DNA of 11,513 bases from SAR86 cluster bacterium (GCA_013204195.1 JABMOJ010000297.1:1-11513), one strand, 5' to 3'. Positions 1-7,551 are shown, counted from the stretch's first letter. The notes: a model not told the origin generated them from the letters alone. Numbers and translations: made by a program.

Positions 1-1
1 C

Positions 2-157
2 CCGGAAGGCGAAGGCATTCGTCAGCAAAGTCCAATCGGCCGTGTCGCCCAGGCTGAAGAGGTCGGCGAAACCATCCGTTATCTAGCGCTCGAGGCGCCC
101 ACCTTTATGACTGGTGGCATTATCGATATCAATGGTGCATCTTACCTTCGGTCATAG
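2..157 (+). CDS. Short-chain dehydrogenase/reductase (SDR), C-terminal fragment
   Basis: Only the last 51 codons are in the window; the gene begins to the left of it. The frame is open from base 2 to a TAG at 155-157. The fragment has the usual tail of classical NAD(P)-dependent SDR oxidoreductases: a PIGRVAQAEEV segment (equivalent to the common P-x-GR-x-x-x-PEE pattern), a helix containing IRYLALEAPTF, and the closing strand MTGGIIDINGASYLRS, matching the family's 'TG-x-x-x-x-x-(D/N)GG' end. The Rossmann fold and the YxxxK catalytic site lie outside the window, so the substrate cannot be stated. It ends 72 bases before the arylsulfotransferase-like gene on the same strand with no obvious terminator between, so co-transcription is possible. 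Confidence 0.85.
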   Translation, partial: PEGEGIRQQSPIGRVAQAEEVGETIRYLALEAPTFMTGGIIDINGASYLRS

Positions 158-229
158 CATCGCAAGACACGCGCTCACCAGCCTGCGGCTACAACGCTAA
201 CGGATGAGACAACAAGCAAGGAGATCAAT

Positions 230-1390
230 ATGGGCTGGTCTATCAATCGGGCAACGGGTCTGACATTTCACAAACCGGGTTTGTCCACCAAGGGCTATAC
301 GCTGCTGACCCCTCATGGTGACCAATCGACTTACCTGATTGATATGGATGGCCGAGTCGTGCATCAATGGCGGTTCAGTCATATCCACCCAGGCTATGGT
401 CGACTGTTGAAGAACGGCAATTTACTGATGACCGGCTCTGATATAAAATTACCTAAACCACCACCAGACGAGCCAACGAAGGCGCCGCTAGCGTTCGAGC
501 AGCATATCACTCGCCTCGGCGGCTACCACACCACCCTGGTAGAAATGAACTGGCAGGGTGACATTGTCTGGGAATACGTAAACCGCTGCCAGCACCATGA
601 TTTCTTTCGCCTCGAGAACGGCAACACGATGGTGCCGGAATGGGTTGAATTACCGGAAGATTTGCACAAACAAGTACGCGGTGGCTACAAGATGCCACGG
701 GAGCGCTTGCCTCGGTTACTCGGTGATGACCTGGTTGAAGTTGACCCCCAGGGTCAAGAAATACGGCGCATCCAGACCTGGAAGTTGCTCGATCCAATCA
801 AGGATCCGATACACCCTACTCGACGGCGCTGGGAATGGACTCACCTCAACGGCTTTGATATCAACAAAAAGGGCGACATCCTATTTTCCGCCAGAAATGC
901 TGACAGGCTCGCGATCATCAATGCCGATAGTGGCGAAATTAGCTGGAAATTCACTAAGACCCATGGCCAACACAATCCTACCTGGGTTACCAACAAAGGT
1001 GCCACCCACGACAATATTCAAGTGTTCGATAACGGCGCCTCCTCCTCACGAGTGATTGAAATAGACCCCCAGAGCAGCGATGTCGTCTGGACTTATCATG
1101 GCGTGCCCATGCACCAATTTTTCAGCGGCCATATTTCCGGCGCCTCCCGCCTGCCTTCAGGCAACGTTTTGGTGTGTGAAGGCACCAGCGGCCGTCTGTT
1201 TGAAACTAACCAGGCTCGGGAGGTTGTTTGGGAGTGGATCAACCCCTTCGTTAACAACAATGCCCGTGGCGAAGCCACTGTCAGCATTTATCGTGCCCAT
1301 CGCTATTTGCCAGATCACCCCGCGCTGGCCGACAAGGATCTAGATCCTGCCCGATTCAGTAATATCAACCGCCTGAATGGCCTGATGTAA
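230..1390 (+). CDS. Arylsulfotransferase (ASST)-family beta-propeller protein, no signal peptide
   Basis: A 386-residue protein with an ATG start preceded by AAGGAG at 218-223 (6-base spacing). It shows the repeated propeller-blade pattern of the arylsulfotransferase family (PF05935/PF14269 type): YTLLTPHGDQSTYLIDMDG near residues 23-41, VEMNWQGDIVWEY at 104-116, VIEIDPQSSDVVWTYHG at 275-291 and a final EVVWEWINPF at 331-340. Blade-entry histidines recur before 'xNGN/xxGN' turns: H122/H123 (QHHDF), H205 (THLNGFD), H260 (THDNIQVFDNG) and H301 (GHISGASRLPSGN). In characterised PAPS-independent bacterial ASST a histidine is transiently sulfated and sulfate is passed between phenolic compounds. 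That enzyme is periplasmic; this one lacks a hydrophobic N-terminus, so it is probably cytosolic. Activity is inferred from the fold only; it could be another sulfo-transfer or binding propeller. It lies between an SDR and a D-2-hydroxyacid dehydrogenase. Confidence 0.8.
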   Translation: MGWSINRATGLTFHKPGLSTKGYTLLTPHGDQSTYLIDMDGRVVHQWRFSHIHPGYGRLLKNGNLLMTGSDIKLPKPPPDEPTKAPLAFEQHITRLGGYHTTLVEMNWQGDIVWEYVNRCQHHDFFRLENGNTMVPEWVELPEDLHKQVRGGYKMPRERLPRLLGDDLVEVDPQGQEIRRIQTWKLLDPIKDPIHPTRRRWEWTHLNGFDINKKGDILFSARNADRLAIINADSGEISWKFTKTHGQHNPTWVTNKGATHDNIQVFDNGASSSRVIEIDPQSSDVVWTYHGVPMHQFFSGHISGASRLPSGNVLVCEGTSGRLFETNQAREVVWEWINPFVNNNARGEATVSIYRAHRYLPDHPALADKDLDPARFSNINRLNGLM

Positions 1391-1403
1391 TACCGCATAA
1401 AAC

Positions 1404-1432
1404 TTAACATGTGCGCAAAGCACGAGTATTAA
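1404..1432 (+). promoter_or_regulatory. Putative sigma70-type promoter of the D-2-hydroxyacid dehydrogenase
   Basis: TTAACA (1404-1409, 5 of 6 to TTGACA), a 17-base spacer, then TATTAA (1427-1432, 4 of 6 to TATAAT). A start of transcription near 1439 would give a leader of about 40 bases ahead of the TTG codon. The spacer holds a small GTGC/GCAC hairpin (1411-1423). Predicted by eye only. Confidence 0.4.
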
Positions 1433-1466
1433 ACTGTAGACTAGGCCGCGACCGGCCACCACGATC

Positions 1467-1472
1467 AGGAGA
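1467..1472 (+). promoter_or_regulatory. Shine-Dalgarno site that fixes a TTG start
   Basis: AGGAGA lies 6 bases upstream of the TTG at 1479-1481. No ATG or GTG nearby is so placed, and the protein begins with the strand INLLLSE expected at the N-terminus of this family, so TTG is the likely start. Confidence 0.7.
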
Positions 1473-1478
1473 TCTGCA

Positions 1479-2462
1479 TTGATAAACCTATTACTCTCGG
1501 AATCCAGCTACAACGACATGGCGGCCGACTTGGCAATTCATCAGCAGCGCGTCACCATTGTCAGACTGCAGGCTGACGGTTCCCTGAAGGTCAACGACGA
1601 CACCGTCAGCGCTGCGCAATACCCTATTCACGCTACCTGGTTCAGCCTGGACATCATTAAAAACAAGCAATTTGGGCCTTTTATTAAACTGGTGACCAGC
1701 GCACCAGACTTGCAATGGATGCAGTCAGTAACCGCGGGGCTCGATGCACCATTTTTCAAACAGATCTTTGATCAGGGTGTACGCCTCAGCAATAGCGACG
1801 CTCAAGCGCCAGCAATCGCCGAGTACGTGGTCGCAGCCGTACTCAGTCACTACCAAAACTTTGCCGAGCGGGCGCGGCATCAGGCCAACGCTGAGTGGCA
1901 GGACACTCACTTTCAAGAGATTCATGGTTCGCGCTGGCTGATCGTTGGCCTGGGCAATATCGGCCAGCGGGTGGGTCAGATAGCCCGCGGCTTCGAAGCC
2001 CAAGTGACAGGCGTCAAACGCGCCCAGGCGCAGAGCCCCCACGCAGATCAAGTGATCACCTACAGCGAAATGGCAGAGCACTTGCCCCAGGCTGATGTGG
2101 TGGTACTCGCCTGCGCCTTGACGGAACAAACCCGACACCTGTTCGATGCGAAGATGCTCAGATTGATGAAACCCACCAGCGTACTGGTGAATATTGCCCG
2201 CGGTGGTGTGGTAGATGAGCCCGCACTGATCCAGGTGCTCGATGAGGGCTTAATTGATCATGCGGTGCTTGATGTCTTCGAGGTCGAACCCTTACCCGCC
2301 GACAGCCCCTTATGGCACCATCCACGAGTCATGCTAACGCCCCACTCTAGTAATCGCGGCGAGGGTACAGGCCACCGTGGTCAGCTGCTGTTTTTAGCCA
2401 ACTTGGCAGCATTTCTCGACAACAAGCCCCTGAAAAATGCGGTTACTGAGAACAGTTTTTAG
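1479..2462 (+). CDS. D-isomer-specific 2-hydroxyacid dehydrogenase (NAD(P)-dependent)
   Basis: A 327-residue member of the D-2-hydroxyacid dehydrogenase family, which reduces 2-keto acids such as glyoxylate, hydroxypyruvate or longer 2-oxo acids to D-2-hydroxy acids. The nucleotide-binding motif is VGLGNIGQRVG (G157, G159, G162). The catalytic triad is visible: R241 in VNIARGGVVDE, E270 in DVFEVEPLP and H289 in LTPHSS. SVTAGLDA (83-90) supplies the usual substrate-loop glycine. The second strand of the Rossmann fold ends in VKRA (K180, R181) instead of an acidic residue, which suggests NADPH preference (inference). The length is normal for the family. Translation starts at TTG behind a strong SD. 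It converges on the aldo/keto reductase 35 bases downstream. The exact 2-keto acid cannot be told. Confidence 0.9.
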   Translation: MINLLLSESSYNDMAADLAIHQQRVTIVRLQADGSLKVNDDTVSAAQYPIHATWFSLDIIKNKQFGPFIKLVTSAPDLQWMQSVTAGLDAPFFKQIFDQGVRLSNSDAQAPAIAEYVVAAVLSHYQNFAERARHQANAEWQDTHFQEIHGSRWLIVGLGNIGQRVGQIARGFEAQVTGVKRAQAQSPHADQVITYSEMAEHLPQADVVVLACALTEQTRHLFDAKMLRLMKPTSVLVNIARGGVVDEPALIQVLDEGLIDHAVLDVFEVEPLPADSPLWHHPRVMLTPHSSNRGEGTGHRGQLLFLANLAAFLDNKPLKNAVTENSF

Positions 2463-2497
2463 ATCGCGCCAGACCCATCGTTACCGACCGATCTCGA

Positions 2498-3514
2498 CTA
2501 TCCCATCGGATAGCGAATCTCGGTCGTGACCTTATCGATCTCAGCCATGACCTCGGCACTTAAAACCACCTCGGCCGCGGCAAAAATATCATCCAATTGA
2601 TCAACCCGAGTGGCGCCAACAATGGTGGAGGCGACAAAATCATGTTGCTTGCTCCAGGCCGTCGCCAGGGTCACCGGTGCCAGACCGGCCTGCTGGGCAA
2701 TCTCCATAAAACGCGCGGTTGAAGCGAGTGTCTTGTCGTTAATAAACCGTCCTGCCATTGCCGCCTGACGGCCGCCCATTGCGAGATACTTGGTAAACCG
2801 CGCCCCTTCTGGTCGTTGTTTGTCCAGATACTTACCGGACAAGACACCACCGGCCAGTGGTGAAAATGGTATCAAACTGACATTTTCTTGCCGACAGGCC
2901 TGGGCTAACTCATCTTCAAACCGGCGATTATTCAGGCTGAAGTTATTCTGGATAGTTTCATAGCGCGCATAACCATGCATCTCTGCAACCATCAGGCTCT
3001 TAGTCAAACCCCAGGTGGTTTCATTACTGCAACCTAGCACGCGAACCTTACCGGATTGCACCAGCTCATCCAGGGCCGCCAGGATCTCATCATAGGCAAC
3101 GCCATGATCTGGCCAATGGGTCTGATACAAGTCGATATAGTCCGTTTGCAGACGCCGCAGGCTGGTCTCTATAGCTTTGATGATATTGTGTCGATCAAGG
3201 GCTGTCTTGCCATCTCGAACAGATGCTTTGAGCCAGCCATGGCTCGGCCCGGAGACCTTTGTGGCGATGATGAGAGAATCTCGGGATTTCGTTTTCATCC
3301 ACCGACCAACAATGTCTTCCGTCAGGCCTGCCAACTTACTATCGGGCGGCACGGGGTAATTTTCAGCGGTATCATAGAAATCGATACCGGCCTCATAAGA
3401 GCGATCGAGGATTTCAAACGCCGTCTTTTCATCAGCGCCGGTACCAAAGGTCATGGTCCCCATACAGATATCTGATACTACCACCGCACTGCGGCCTAAT
3501 CGGTTGGTCTTCAT
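2498..3514 (-). CDS. Tas-like aldo/keto reductase
   Basis: A 338-residue NADPH-dependent aldo/keto reductase with a TIM-barrel fold. The catalytic tetrad is complete: D48 and Y53 in DFYDTAENYPVPP, K86 in IIATKVSGP and H133 in LYQTHWPD. The PVPP and TKVSGPS segments and the ends RLQTDYIDLY and FVASTIVGAT closely resemble E. coli Tas and relatives. NADPH-site features include GCSNET (161-166), IQNNFSL (188-194) and PFSPLAGGVLSGKY (216-229). The frame extends upstream to a TTG at 3541, but the ATG at 3514 matches the usual N-terminus (MKTNRLGRS) and has a weak AGGCGAG upstream, so it is preferred. The physiological substrate is unknown. A perfect 6-bp hairpin, CTATCC/GGATAG (2498-2513), covers its stop codon but has no T-run, so it is not called a terminator. 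It is divergent from the phosphomannomutase, with 140 bases between. Confidence 0.9.
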   Translation of the reverse strand: MKTNRLGRSAVVVSDICMGTMTFGTGADEKTAFEILDRSYEAGIDFYDTAENYPVPPDSKLAGLTEDIVGRWMKTKSRDSLIIATKVSGPSHGWLKASVRDGKTALDRHNIIKAIETSLRRLQTDYIDLYQTHWPDHGVAYDEILAALDELVQSGKVRVLGCSNETTWGLTKSLMVAEMHGYARYETIQNNFSLNNRRFEDELAQACRQENVSLIPFSPLAGGVLSGKYLDKQRPEGARFTKYLAMGGRQAAMAGRFINDKTLASTARFMEIAQQAGLAPVTLATAWSKQHDFVASTIVGATRVDQLDDIFAAAEVVLSAEVMAEIDKVTTEIRYPMG

Positions 3515-3619
3515 GGTGTGTCTCGCCTGAGTAATGATCAATTAAAGCGGTTCCGCATCGCCGCAGGATAACAAGCATCAGCCCAGCGGGAAAGTCGCCC
3601 GCCGAGCCTAGGACACAGG

Positions 3620-3654
3620 CTGACAAACCGACCAGCTGTGGTAGTATCGCTACC
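3620..3654 (+). promoter_or_regulatory. Putative promoter and start-codon hairpin for a possibly leaderless mRNA
   Basis: CTGACA (3620-3625, 5 of 6 to the -35 consensus), a 16-base spacer and TAGTAT (3642-3647, 4 of 6 to -10). The expected start point, about 7 bases further on, falls at or next to the ATG at 3655. No Shine-Dalgarno sequence is present. The same bases form TGGTAG-TATCG-CTACCA (3639-3655), a 6-bp stem that includes the A of the start codon. Either a leaderless transcript or start-codon masking in a longer transcript would fit. Confidence 0.35.
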
Positions 3655-5052
3655 ATGAAACACACCCTCACGGCATTTCGACTTGGCGATATCCGCGGCA
3701 TTTTCCCAACGGAAATTGACGACGCCTTTGCGCTGGCCTTTGCCCACGGGGTTGCTCATCACTTCAAACTCAAAGGCACTGTTGCGGTGGGTCGCGACAT
3801 GCGTGATTCCAGCCCGGGACTCCAGCAATGTCTGATCAATGGGTTGCTGGCATCTGGCGTCGACGTTGTCGACCTGGGTTTATGCGCCACTGAACTGGGC
3901 TATTTTGCCTCTTCACTCCCCGGCATTAGCGCCGCTATCGTGGTCACTGCCAGCCATAATCCAGCAGCATTCAATGGCTTTAAGCTGGTGCTGAAAAATG
4001 GCAAGGCGGTCACCTTTGATGACGGTCTCGACAGCGTCATGGCGCTGATGTTGTCAGGACACACCAACCAGGGCAAATCTGGCATCATGCGCGAGCGCGA
4101 TGTTCACCAAGATTATGTGGCGCACCTCCTACACCAATTCCAGCCTGCCAGCTTGACCAGCGGCTTGATCGCACTCAACGGCTTAAATGGCACCGCTACG
4201 ACCCTGGCGCATGATATTGCCGAAGGACTCAAGCTCCCCGTTGAGTGGGTACGACGCCAGCCAGGGCCGATACCAGACGGCGGTGCAGATCCTTCGAAGC
4301 CCCTGCTTATCGCCGAGATGACCCAGTTTATGCAATCCAATGAGTTCGCCTTGGGTGTCGCCTGGGATGGCGATTGTGATCGCTGTGTGTTTTTCGACGG
4401 CAACGGCCAGCTTGTACCCACCTACTATGTGGTGGGCATTCTGGCAGAGCACTACCTGACAGTCTTTCCCGGCGCCGCCATCGTCTATGATTCAAAGCTC
4501 TGCATGAATACTCTCGACATCATCCAGCGGCTCAAGGGCAAAGCCATTCGCTCTGAGACCGGGCATGCTTTTATGAAACAACACATGCGCAAAAACCAAG
4601 CGGTTTATGGCGGCGAGCTATCGTCTCACCACTATTTCGGCGCATTTAATGGTTGTGATTCGGGCATGTTAGCCTGGCTGAAGATGATTCAGATCCTTGC
4701 TCAGACCGACAAAACACTGGCAGAGATTGTCGAGCAAGCCAGAGCCAATGTGTGCTCAACCACAGAGATCAACTTGACGTTAAGTGATACCAAGGGCGCG
4801 CTGGAGCATATACTCAATTGCTATGGACGCCAGGCTCTGGGTGTGGATTTCTTTGACGGCTTAAGCTTCGAGATGCCCGGGCAATGGCGATTCACTCTGT
4901 GCCCGTCAAAAACAGAACCCTTGGTGCGCCTAAATCTTGAGGCCCGCGGCAACCGCGATGAGCTGATCAACCAGGGCGCAAGGCTCCTCACCGAACTCTC
5001 CCGCTTTCAAACGCCCGGCAGTGAATGGACTGAAACGCCGGTCATTCAGTGA
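3655..5052 (+). CDS. Phosphomannomutase/phosphoglucomutase (alpha-D-phosphohexomutase family)
   Basis: A 465-residue phosphohexomutase that interconverts hexose 6- and 1-phosphates in the cytosol, supplying precursors for GDP-mannose or UDP-glucose type sugars. The four signature sites are visible: the phosphoserine loop TASHNP (S100), the Mg-binding DGDCDR loop (238-243), the sugar-binding GGELSSHH (319-326) and the phosphate-binding end CPSKTEPLVRLN (416-427). The start FRLGDIRG (8-15) matches the family's 'F-x-x-YDIRG'. In the phosphate loop the usual R-x-S-N-T is C416-P-S418-K419-T420, so Arg and Asn are replaced by Cys and Lys; this might alter substrate or rate. The start codon has no SD. 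Its last 11 bases overlap the end of the convergent ATP-grasp gene, which suggests a functional link to that cluster, although gene-dense packing alone could explain it. Glucose versus mannose specificity is not determinable. Confidence 0.92.
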   Translation: MKHTLTAFRLGDIRGIFPTEIDDAFALAFAHGVAHHFKLKGTVAVGRDMRDSSPGLQQCLINGLLASGVDVVDLGLCATELGYFASSLPGISAAIVVTASHNPAAFNGFKLVLKNGKAVTFDDGLDSVMALMLSGHTNQGKSGIMRERDVHQDYVAHLLHQFQPASLTSGLIALNGLNGTATTLAHDIAEGLKLPVEWVRRQPGPIPDGGADPSKPLLIAEMTQFMQSNEFALGVAWDGDCDRCVFFDGNGQLVPTYYVVGILAEHYLTVFPGAAIVYDSKLCMNTLDIIQRLKGKAIRSETGHAFMKQHMRKNQAVYGGELSSHHYFGAFNGCDSGMLAWLKMIQILAQTDKTLAEIVEQARANVCSTTEINLTLSDTKGALEHILNCYGRQALGVDFFDGLSFEMPGQWRFTLCPSKTEPLVRLNLEARGNRDELINQGARLLTELSRFQTPGSEWTETPVIQ

Positions 5053-5059
5053 GTTTTTT
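5022..5059 (+). terminator. Possible Rho-independent terminator embedded in two gene ends
   Basis: TGAATgGAC (5022-5030, one bulged G) pairs with GTCATTCA (5041-5048) around a 10-base loop, followed after five bases by TTTTTT (5054-5059). An alternative stem is ACTGAA (5029-5034) with TTCAGT (5045-5050). The stem is AT-rich and so weak. It lies inside the last codons of the phosphomannomutase and, on the other strand, the ATP-grasp gene. Confidence 0.35.
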
Positions 5060-5935
5060 AATCGCGTAATCGGTGAACAGGTCGGGGGAATCGATACCGG
5101 AGCTTTCATACAAACCGTTGTAGCTCCCGAAAGCTGACACCTCAAACACGACTGGCCCCAACTCCTTCGTCACAGCGATATCTACGCTGGTAAAATCCAG
5201 GCCGAAGGGTGCCTGGGCTCGAGTCGCCAGCTCGATTAACTCAGGCGATGGCGTAAACGCTTCATACTTGCCGCCTTCCCGTGTCGTGGTGTGCCAGGTA
5301 GAACCGTCACCCACACGCGCATAGGCACCGATGTACTCGCCACCCATAAAGACCAGACCATAATCGGTACCCGACAAATCATAGTGTTTCTGCAAGTAGA
5401 TAATCTTCTCTCCACGCACCTGTAATGCATTGAAATGCTGCCGTGCTAGCGCCCCATCATGCAGGAGCTCCATGCCTCTGGCCTTGGTGCTGTAGAGCGG
5501 CTTTAGAATCACCGGACCCTGAGACTCCACCCACCTGACAGCCGCATCCACATCCTCGGTAACAAACGTCGGCGGCATGGCAATCGAATTATCCAGCAGC
5601 CGCAGGGTACAACCCAATCGACTGATCATTCGCCGAATCATCGCCGGCGAAGAAAAAAACCTGACGCCGCGACGTTCCAGCAATTCAAGCAACTCAAGCT
5701 GATCCAGCAAGTTCGCAGAGTAATCTGCACCCATTTTTTTGATGATGAAACCATCAAATTCATTGAGATTCTGCTGCTTTGAACAGACATCACCGGATGC
5801 CAGATCGTAGGATATTTCATTCAACTGGATAACCTGACCGCCGGCACCCTTGCGCGCCAGACTCGCACTAAGCGACTCCGTCGACCAAGCTCCTGCTATT
5901 CCTATCACTCCAATATTCAAACGGCACATCTCCAT
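5042..5935 (-). CDS. ATP-grasp ligase, GAK-system-like (RimK/glutathione synthetase fold)
   Basis: A 297-residue ATP-grasp protein. The N-terminal pre-grasp part (residues 6-100) includes GVIGIAGAWSTE and FIIKKMGADYSANLLDQ. The ATP-grasp body follows, with the ATP-binding lysine K145 in VILKPLYSTKARGM, the hinge region YLQKHYDLSGTDYG (180-193) and the metal-binding end VDIAV (251-255) and VFEVSAFGSYNGL (263-275). The family normally forms an amide or peptide-like bond from a carboxylate, ATP and an amine. E265 is kept, but the usual ExN asparagine is S267. The KPLYSTKARGM stretch and overall layout recall the TIGRFAMs 'ATP-grasp enzyme, GAK system' family; this is a memory-based match without a search. 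Its ATG overlaps the upstream stop codon (TGATG) and has no good SD, so translation is probably coupled to the kinase gene. A second ATG lies 6 bases downstream. Substrates are unknown. Confidence 0.85.
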   Translation of the reverse strand: MEMCRLNIGVIGIAGAWSTESLSASLARKGAGGQVIQLNEISYDLASGDVCSKQQNLNEFDGFIIKKMGADYSANLLDQLELLELLERRGVRFFSSPAMIRRMISRLGCTLRLLDNSIAMPPTFVTEDVDAAVRWVESQGPVILKPLYSTKARGMELLHDGALARQHFNALQVRGEKIIYLQKHYDLSGTDYGLVFMGGEYIGAYARVGDGSTWHTTTREGGKYEAFTPSPELIELATRAQAPFGLDFTSVDIAVTKELGPVVFEVSAFGSYNGLYESSGIDSPDLFTDYAIKKLTE

Positions 5936-7551
5936 CAGCGATACAGAAAATATTCTGGGTTAATCTTAAATCGATTGAGTTTGCCTTCATGGGCCTTGAG
6001 GTCATCAACGATCAATTTTGCGCGATCGATAAGCTCTGCTGAGAATTTTTTATCAAACACGAATCGAGTCGAGGTGATTAGCGACCTGAAAAGGCCTAGC
6101 GCCAGCCTAGCTTGAAACATCTTATCCTTTTGCCGAGCAGCATAACTGGCCGCACAATCGTACATCCGCTGATTGGCCATATTGAGTCGCTGGCGAACTT
6201 CGGAGCTGAACAGAGGCACCCTCAAATTAGAGATCAGAAATACCGATACGTCCTGCACATAATCTCCATAGCCACTGCGATGGACATCAACATAGTACAT
6301 TTGCTGTTGATCAAACTGGAAAATAATATTGTCCGCATTAAAATCCCCGTGGATCAGCGTACTGAATGGCGCTGGCAGTTGTCGCTCTATCTTCCTGGCC
6401 TCCTTGATCATCAAATCCAGACCATGGCTTGCCTCAAACAGTCCTGGATGCACTGACTGAATATCACTTTTTCGGCTTAGTAATTGCGTTACATAATCTG
6501 ATTTGACGACCTTGCTCTTGTGACTGACCTTCCAGACCTGCGCCTGCTGCTTGGTTAACATCTCCATCGCTTGGTCAAGCCTGCTGCCGCCATTGATTAA
6601 AATTTTCAACAGATCGTCACCTTCAATATATTCCAGCAACATAGTCGCGCTATTCTTCTTGGCCTCATGCCAAACGATCTTCGGCGTCAACCCGGGGAAT
6701 TTTTCCTGCCAAAGCGCTAAACCCCTGGCTTCATCTTCTATTTTGGCCACATCGCCTTCTTTATAGAACAGCGCTCGCTCCACTGAATCGACGGCAGTCA
6801 TGGAAATTCTTGCCACCCGGCAACCAGAACGGGTACTCATGATGGGCTTAAACTGAATATTGCTGTCATTGATATTGATGTTTTGTGACGCCAGGCCTTT
6901 CTGCAAGTTTCTGAATTGCAGAATACCTAATTGCTCACCCAAACGAATATCTAAAATCGCTTCGCCAATATTCAGGAAGCTGTCGCCTACCCGTTCAAGG
7001 TATTGCGCGATCGCCAGCAACGTCAACAAATCGTCGACTTTGCTCCGCTGCCGGAGCTTTGCTCGAATCAGCGCCGCTGTTTCATTATAGTAGTCATCTA
7101 ACACTAGTTCGTAGTCGCAGATTGTCTGTGCCAGCTCAAGGTTATTCTCAGACAGAGCCGGATATATGGCATCAATAGCTTTATAGATCACCTGGTAATA
7201 GCGTTTGAGACCAAACTCAACAAATTCCGCCGGTTCCTTCACATGACTCATTTGATTCGCAATACTAATAAAAAAGTCAGCACACCTTTCCAGATTGACA
7301 GCGATGGTGATAATCGCTCTGAAGTGATTAATCTGCCCTTCTTCCTCCCGGTGGATATTGAAATAGCACTTGCTCTCCAAGGTATCCTTGAGGTTGTCGA
7401 TAAAGTGTTCGCGGACGCTGATTTTCTTGATCTTCGCTGGCGAAGGCTTCTCAACCACAGAAGCTGACGCACGCGCTTGCTTTTTGACTTCCAAAATCAA
7501 AAATCGTAAGTCGATATTCAAACCTTCATCAATCGGCATCAGAAAATCCAC
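5935..7551 (-). CDS. PhoU-like domain fused to APH-family phosphotransferase
   Basis: A 538-residue two-domain protein. Residues 1 to about 215 are helical with two PhoU-type repeats, each with the metal-binding E-R-x-x-D core: NLERCADFFISIAN (86-99) and YLERVGDSFLNIGEAI (184-199). Residues about 235-510 look like an aminoglycoside/choline-kinase-type phosphotransferase: candidate ATP lysine K264 (LFYKEGD), helix glutamate E274, LLEYIEGDDLL (305-315), the catalytic loop HGDFNADN (H401, D403, N408) and a metal-binding aspartate D422 in YYVDVHRSGYGD. It probably phosphorylates a small-molecule hydroxyl; antibiotic resistance is not implied. The PhoU part may sense phosphate or metal, or dock a partner (inference). 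The GTG start at 7551 lacks a clear SD; an ATG at 7539 is an alternative. The gene follows the phosphatase gene by 46 bases and appears more AT-rich than its neighbours. Confidence 0.85.
   Translation of the reverse strand: MDFLMPIDEGLNIDLRFLILEVKKQARASASVVEKPSPAKIKKISVREHFIDNLKDTLESKCYFNIHREEEGQINHFRAIITIAVNLERCADFFISIANQMSHVKEPAEFVEFGLKRYYQVIYKAIDAIYPALSENNLELAQTICDYELVLDDYYNETAALIRAKLRQRSKVDDLLTLLAIAQYLERVGDSFLNIGEAILDIRLGEQLGILQFRNLQKGLASQNININDSNIQFKPIMSTRSGCRVARISMTAVDSVERALFYKEGDVAKIEDEARGLALWQEKFPGLTPKIVWHEAKKNSATMLLEYIEGDDLLKILINGGSRLDQAMEMLTKQQAQVWKVSHKSKVVKSDYVTQLLSRKSDIQSVHPGLFEASHGLDLMIKEARKIERQLPAPFSTLIHGDFNADNIIFQFDQQQMYYVDVHRSGYGDYVQDVSVFLISNLRVPLFSSEVRQRLNMANQRMYDCAASYAARQKDKMFQARLALGLFRSLITSTRFVFDKKFSAELIDRAKLIVDDLKAHEGKLNRFKINPEYFLYR

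Noticed and set aside
1444..1457. GGCCG-CGAC-CGGCC hairpin before the SD of the hydroxyacid dehydrogenase
   Set aside because: Only five pairs and no neighbouring feature; could be a leader hairpin but is too short to call.
2461..2513. Bidirectional terminator between the convergent hydroxyacid dehydrogenase and aldo/keto reductase genes
   Set aside because: The AGATCG/CGATCT repeat has a 22-base loop and the CTATCC/GGATAG hairpin has no T-run on either strand.
5935..7551. Antibiotic-resistance (aminoglycoside phosphotransferase) gene
   Set aside because: The APH fold is shared by many metabolic kinases; the PhoU fusion and operon partners point to metabolism, with no resistance context.
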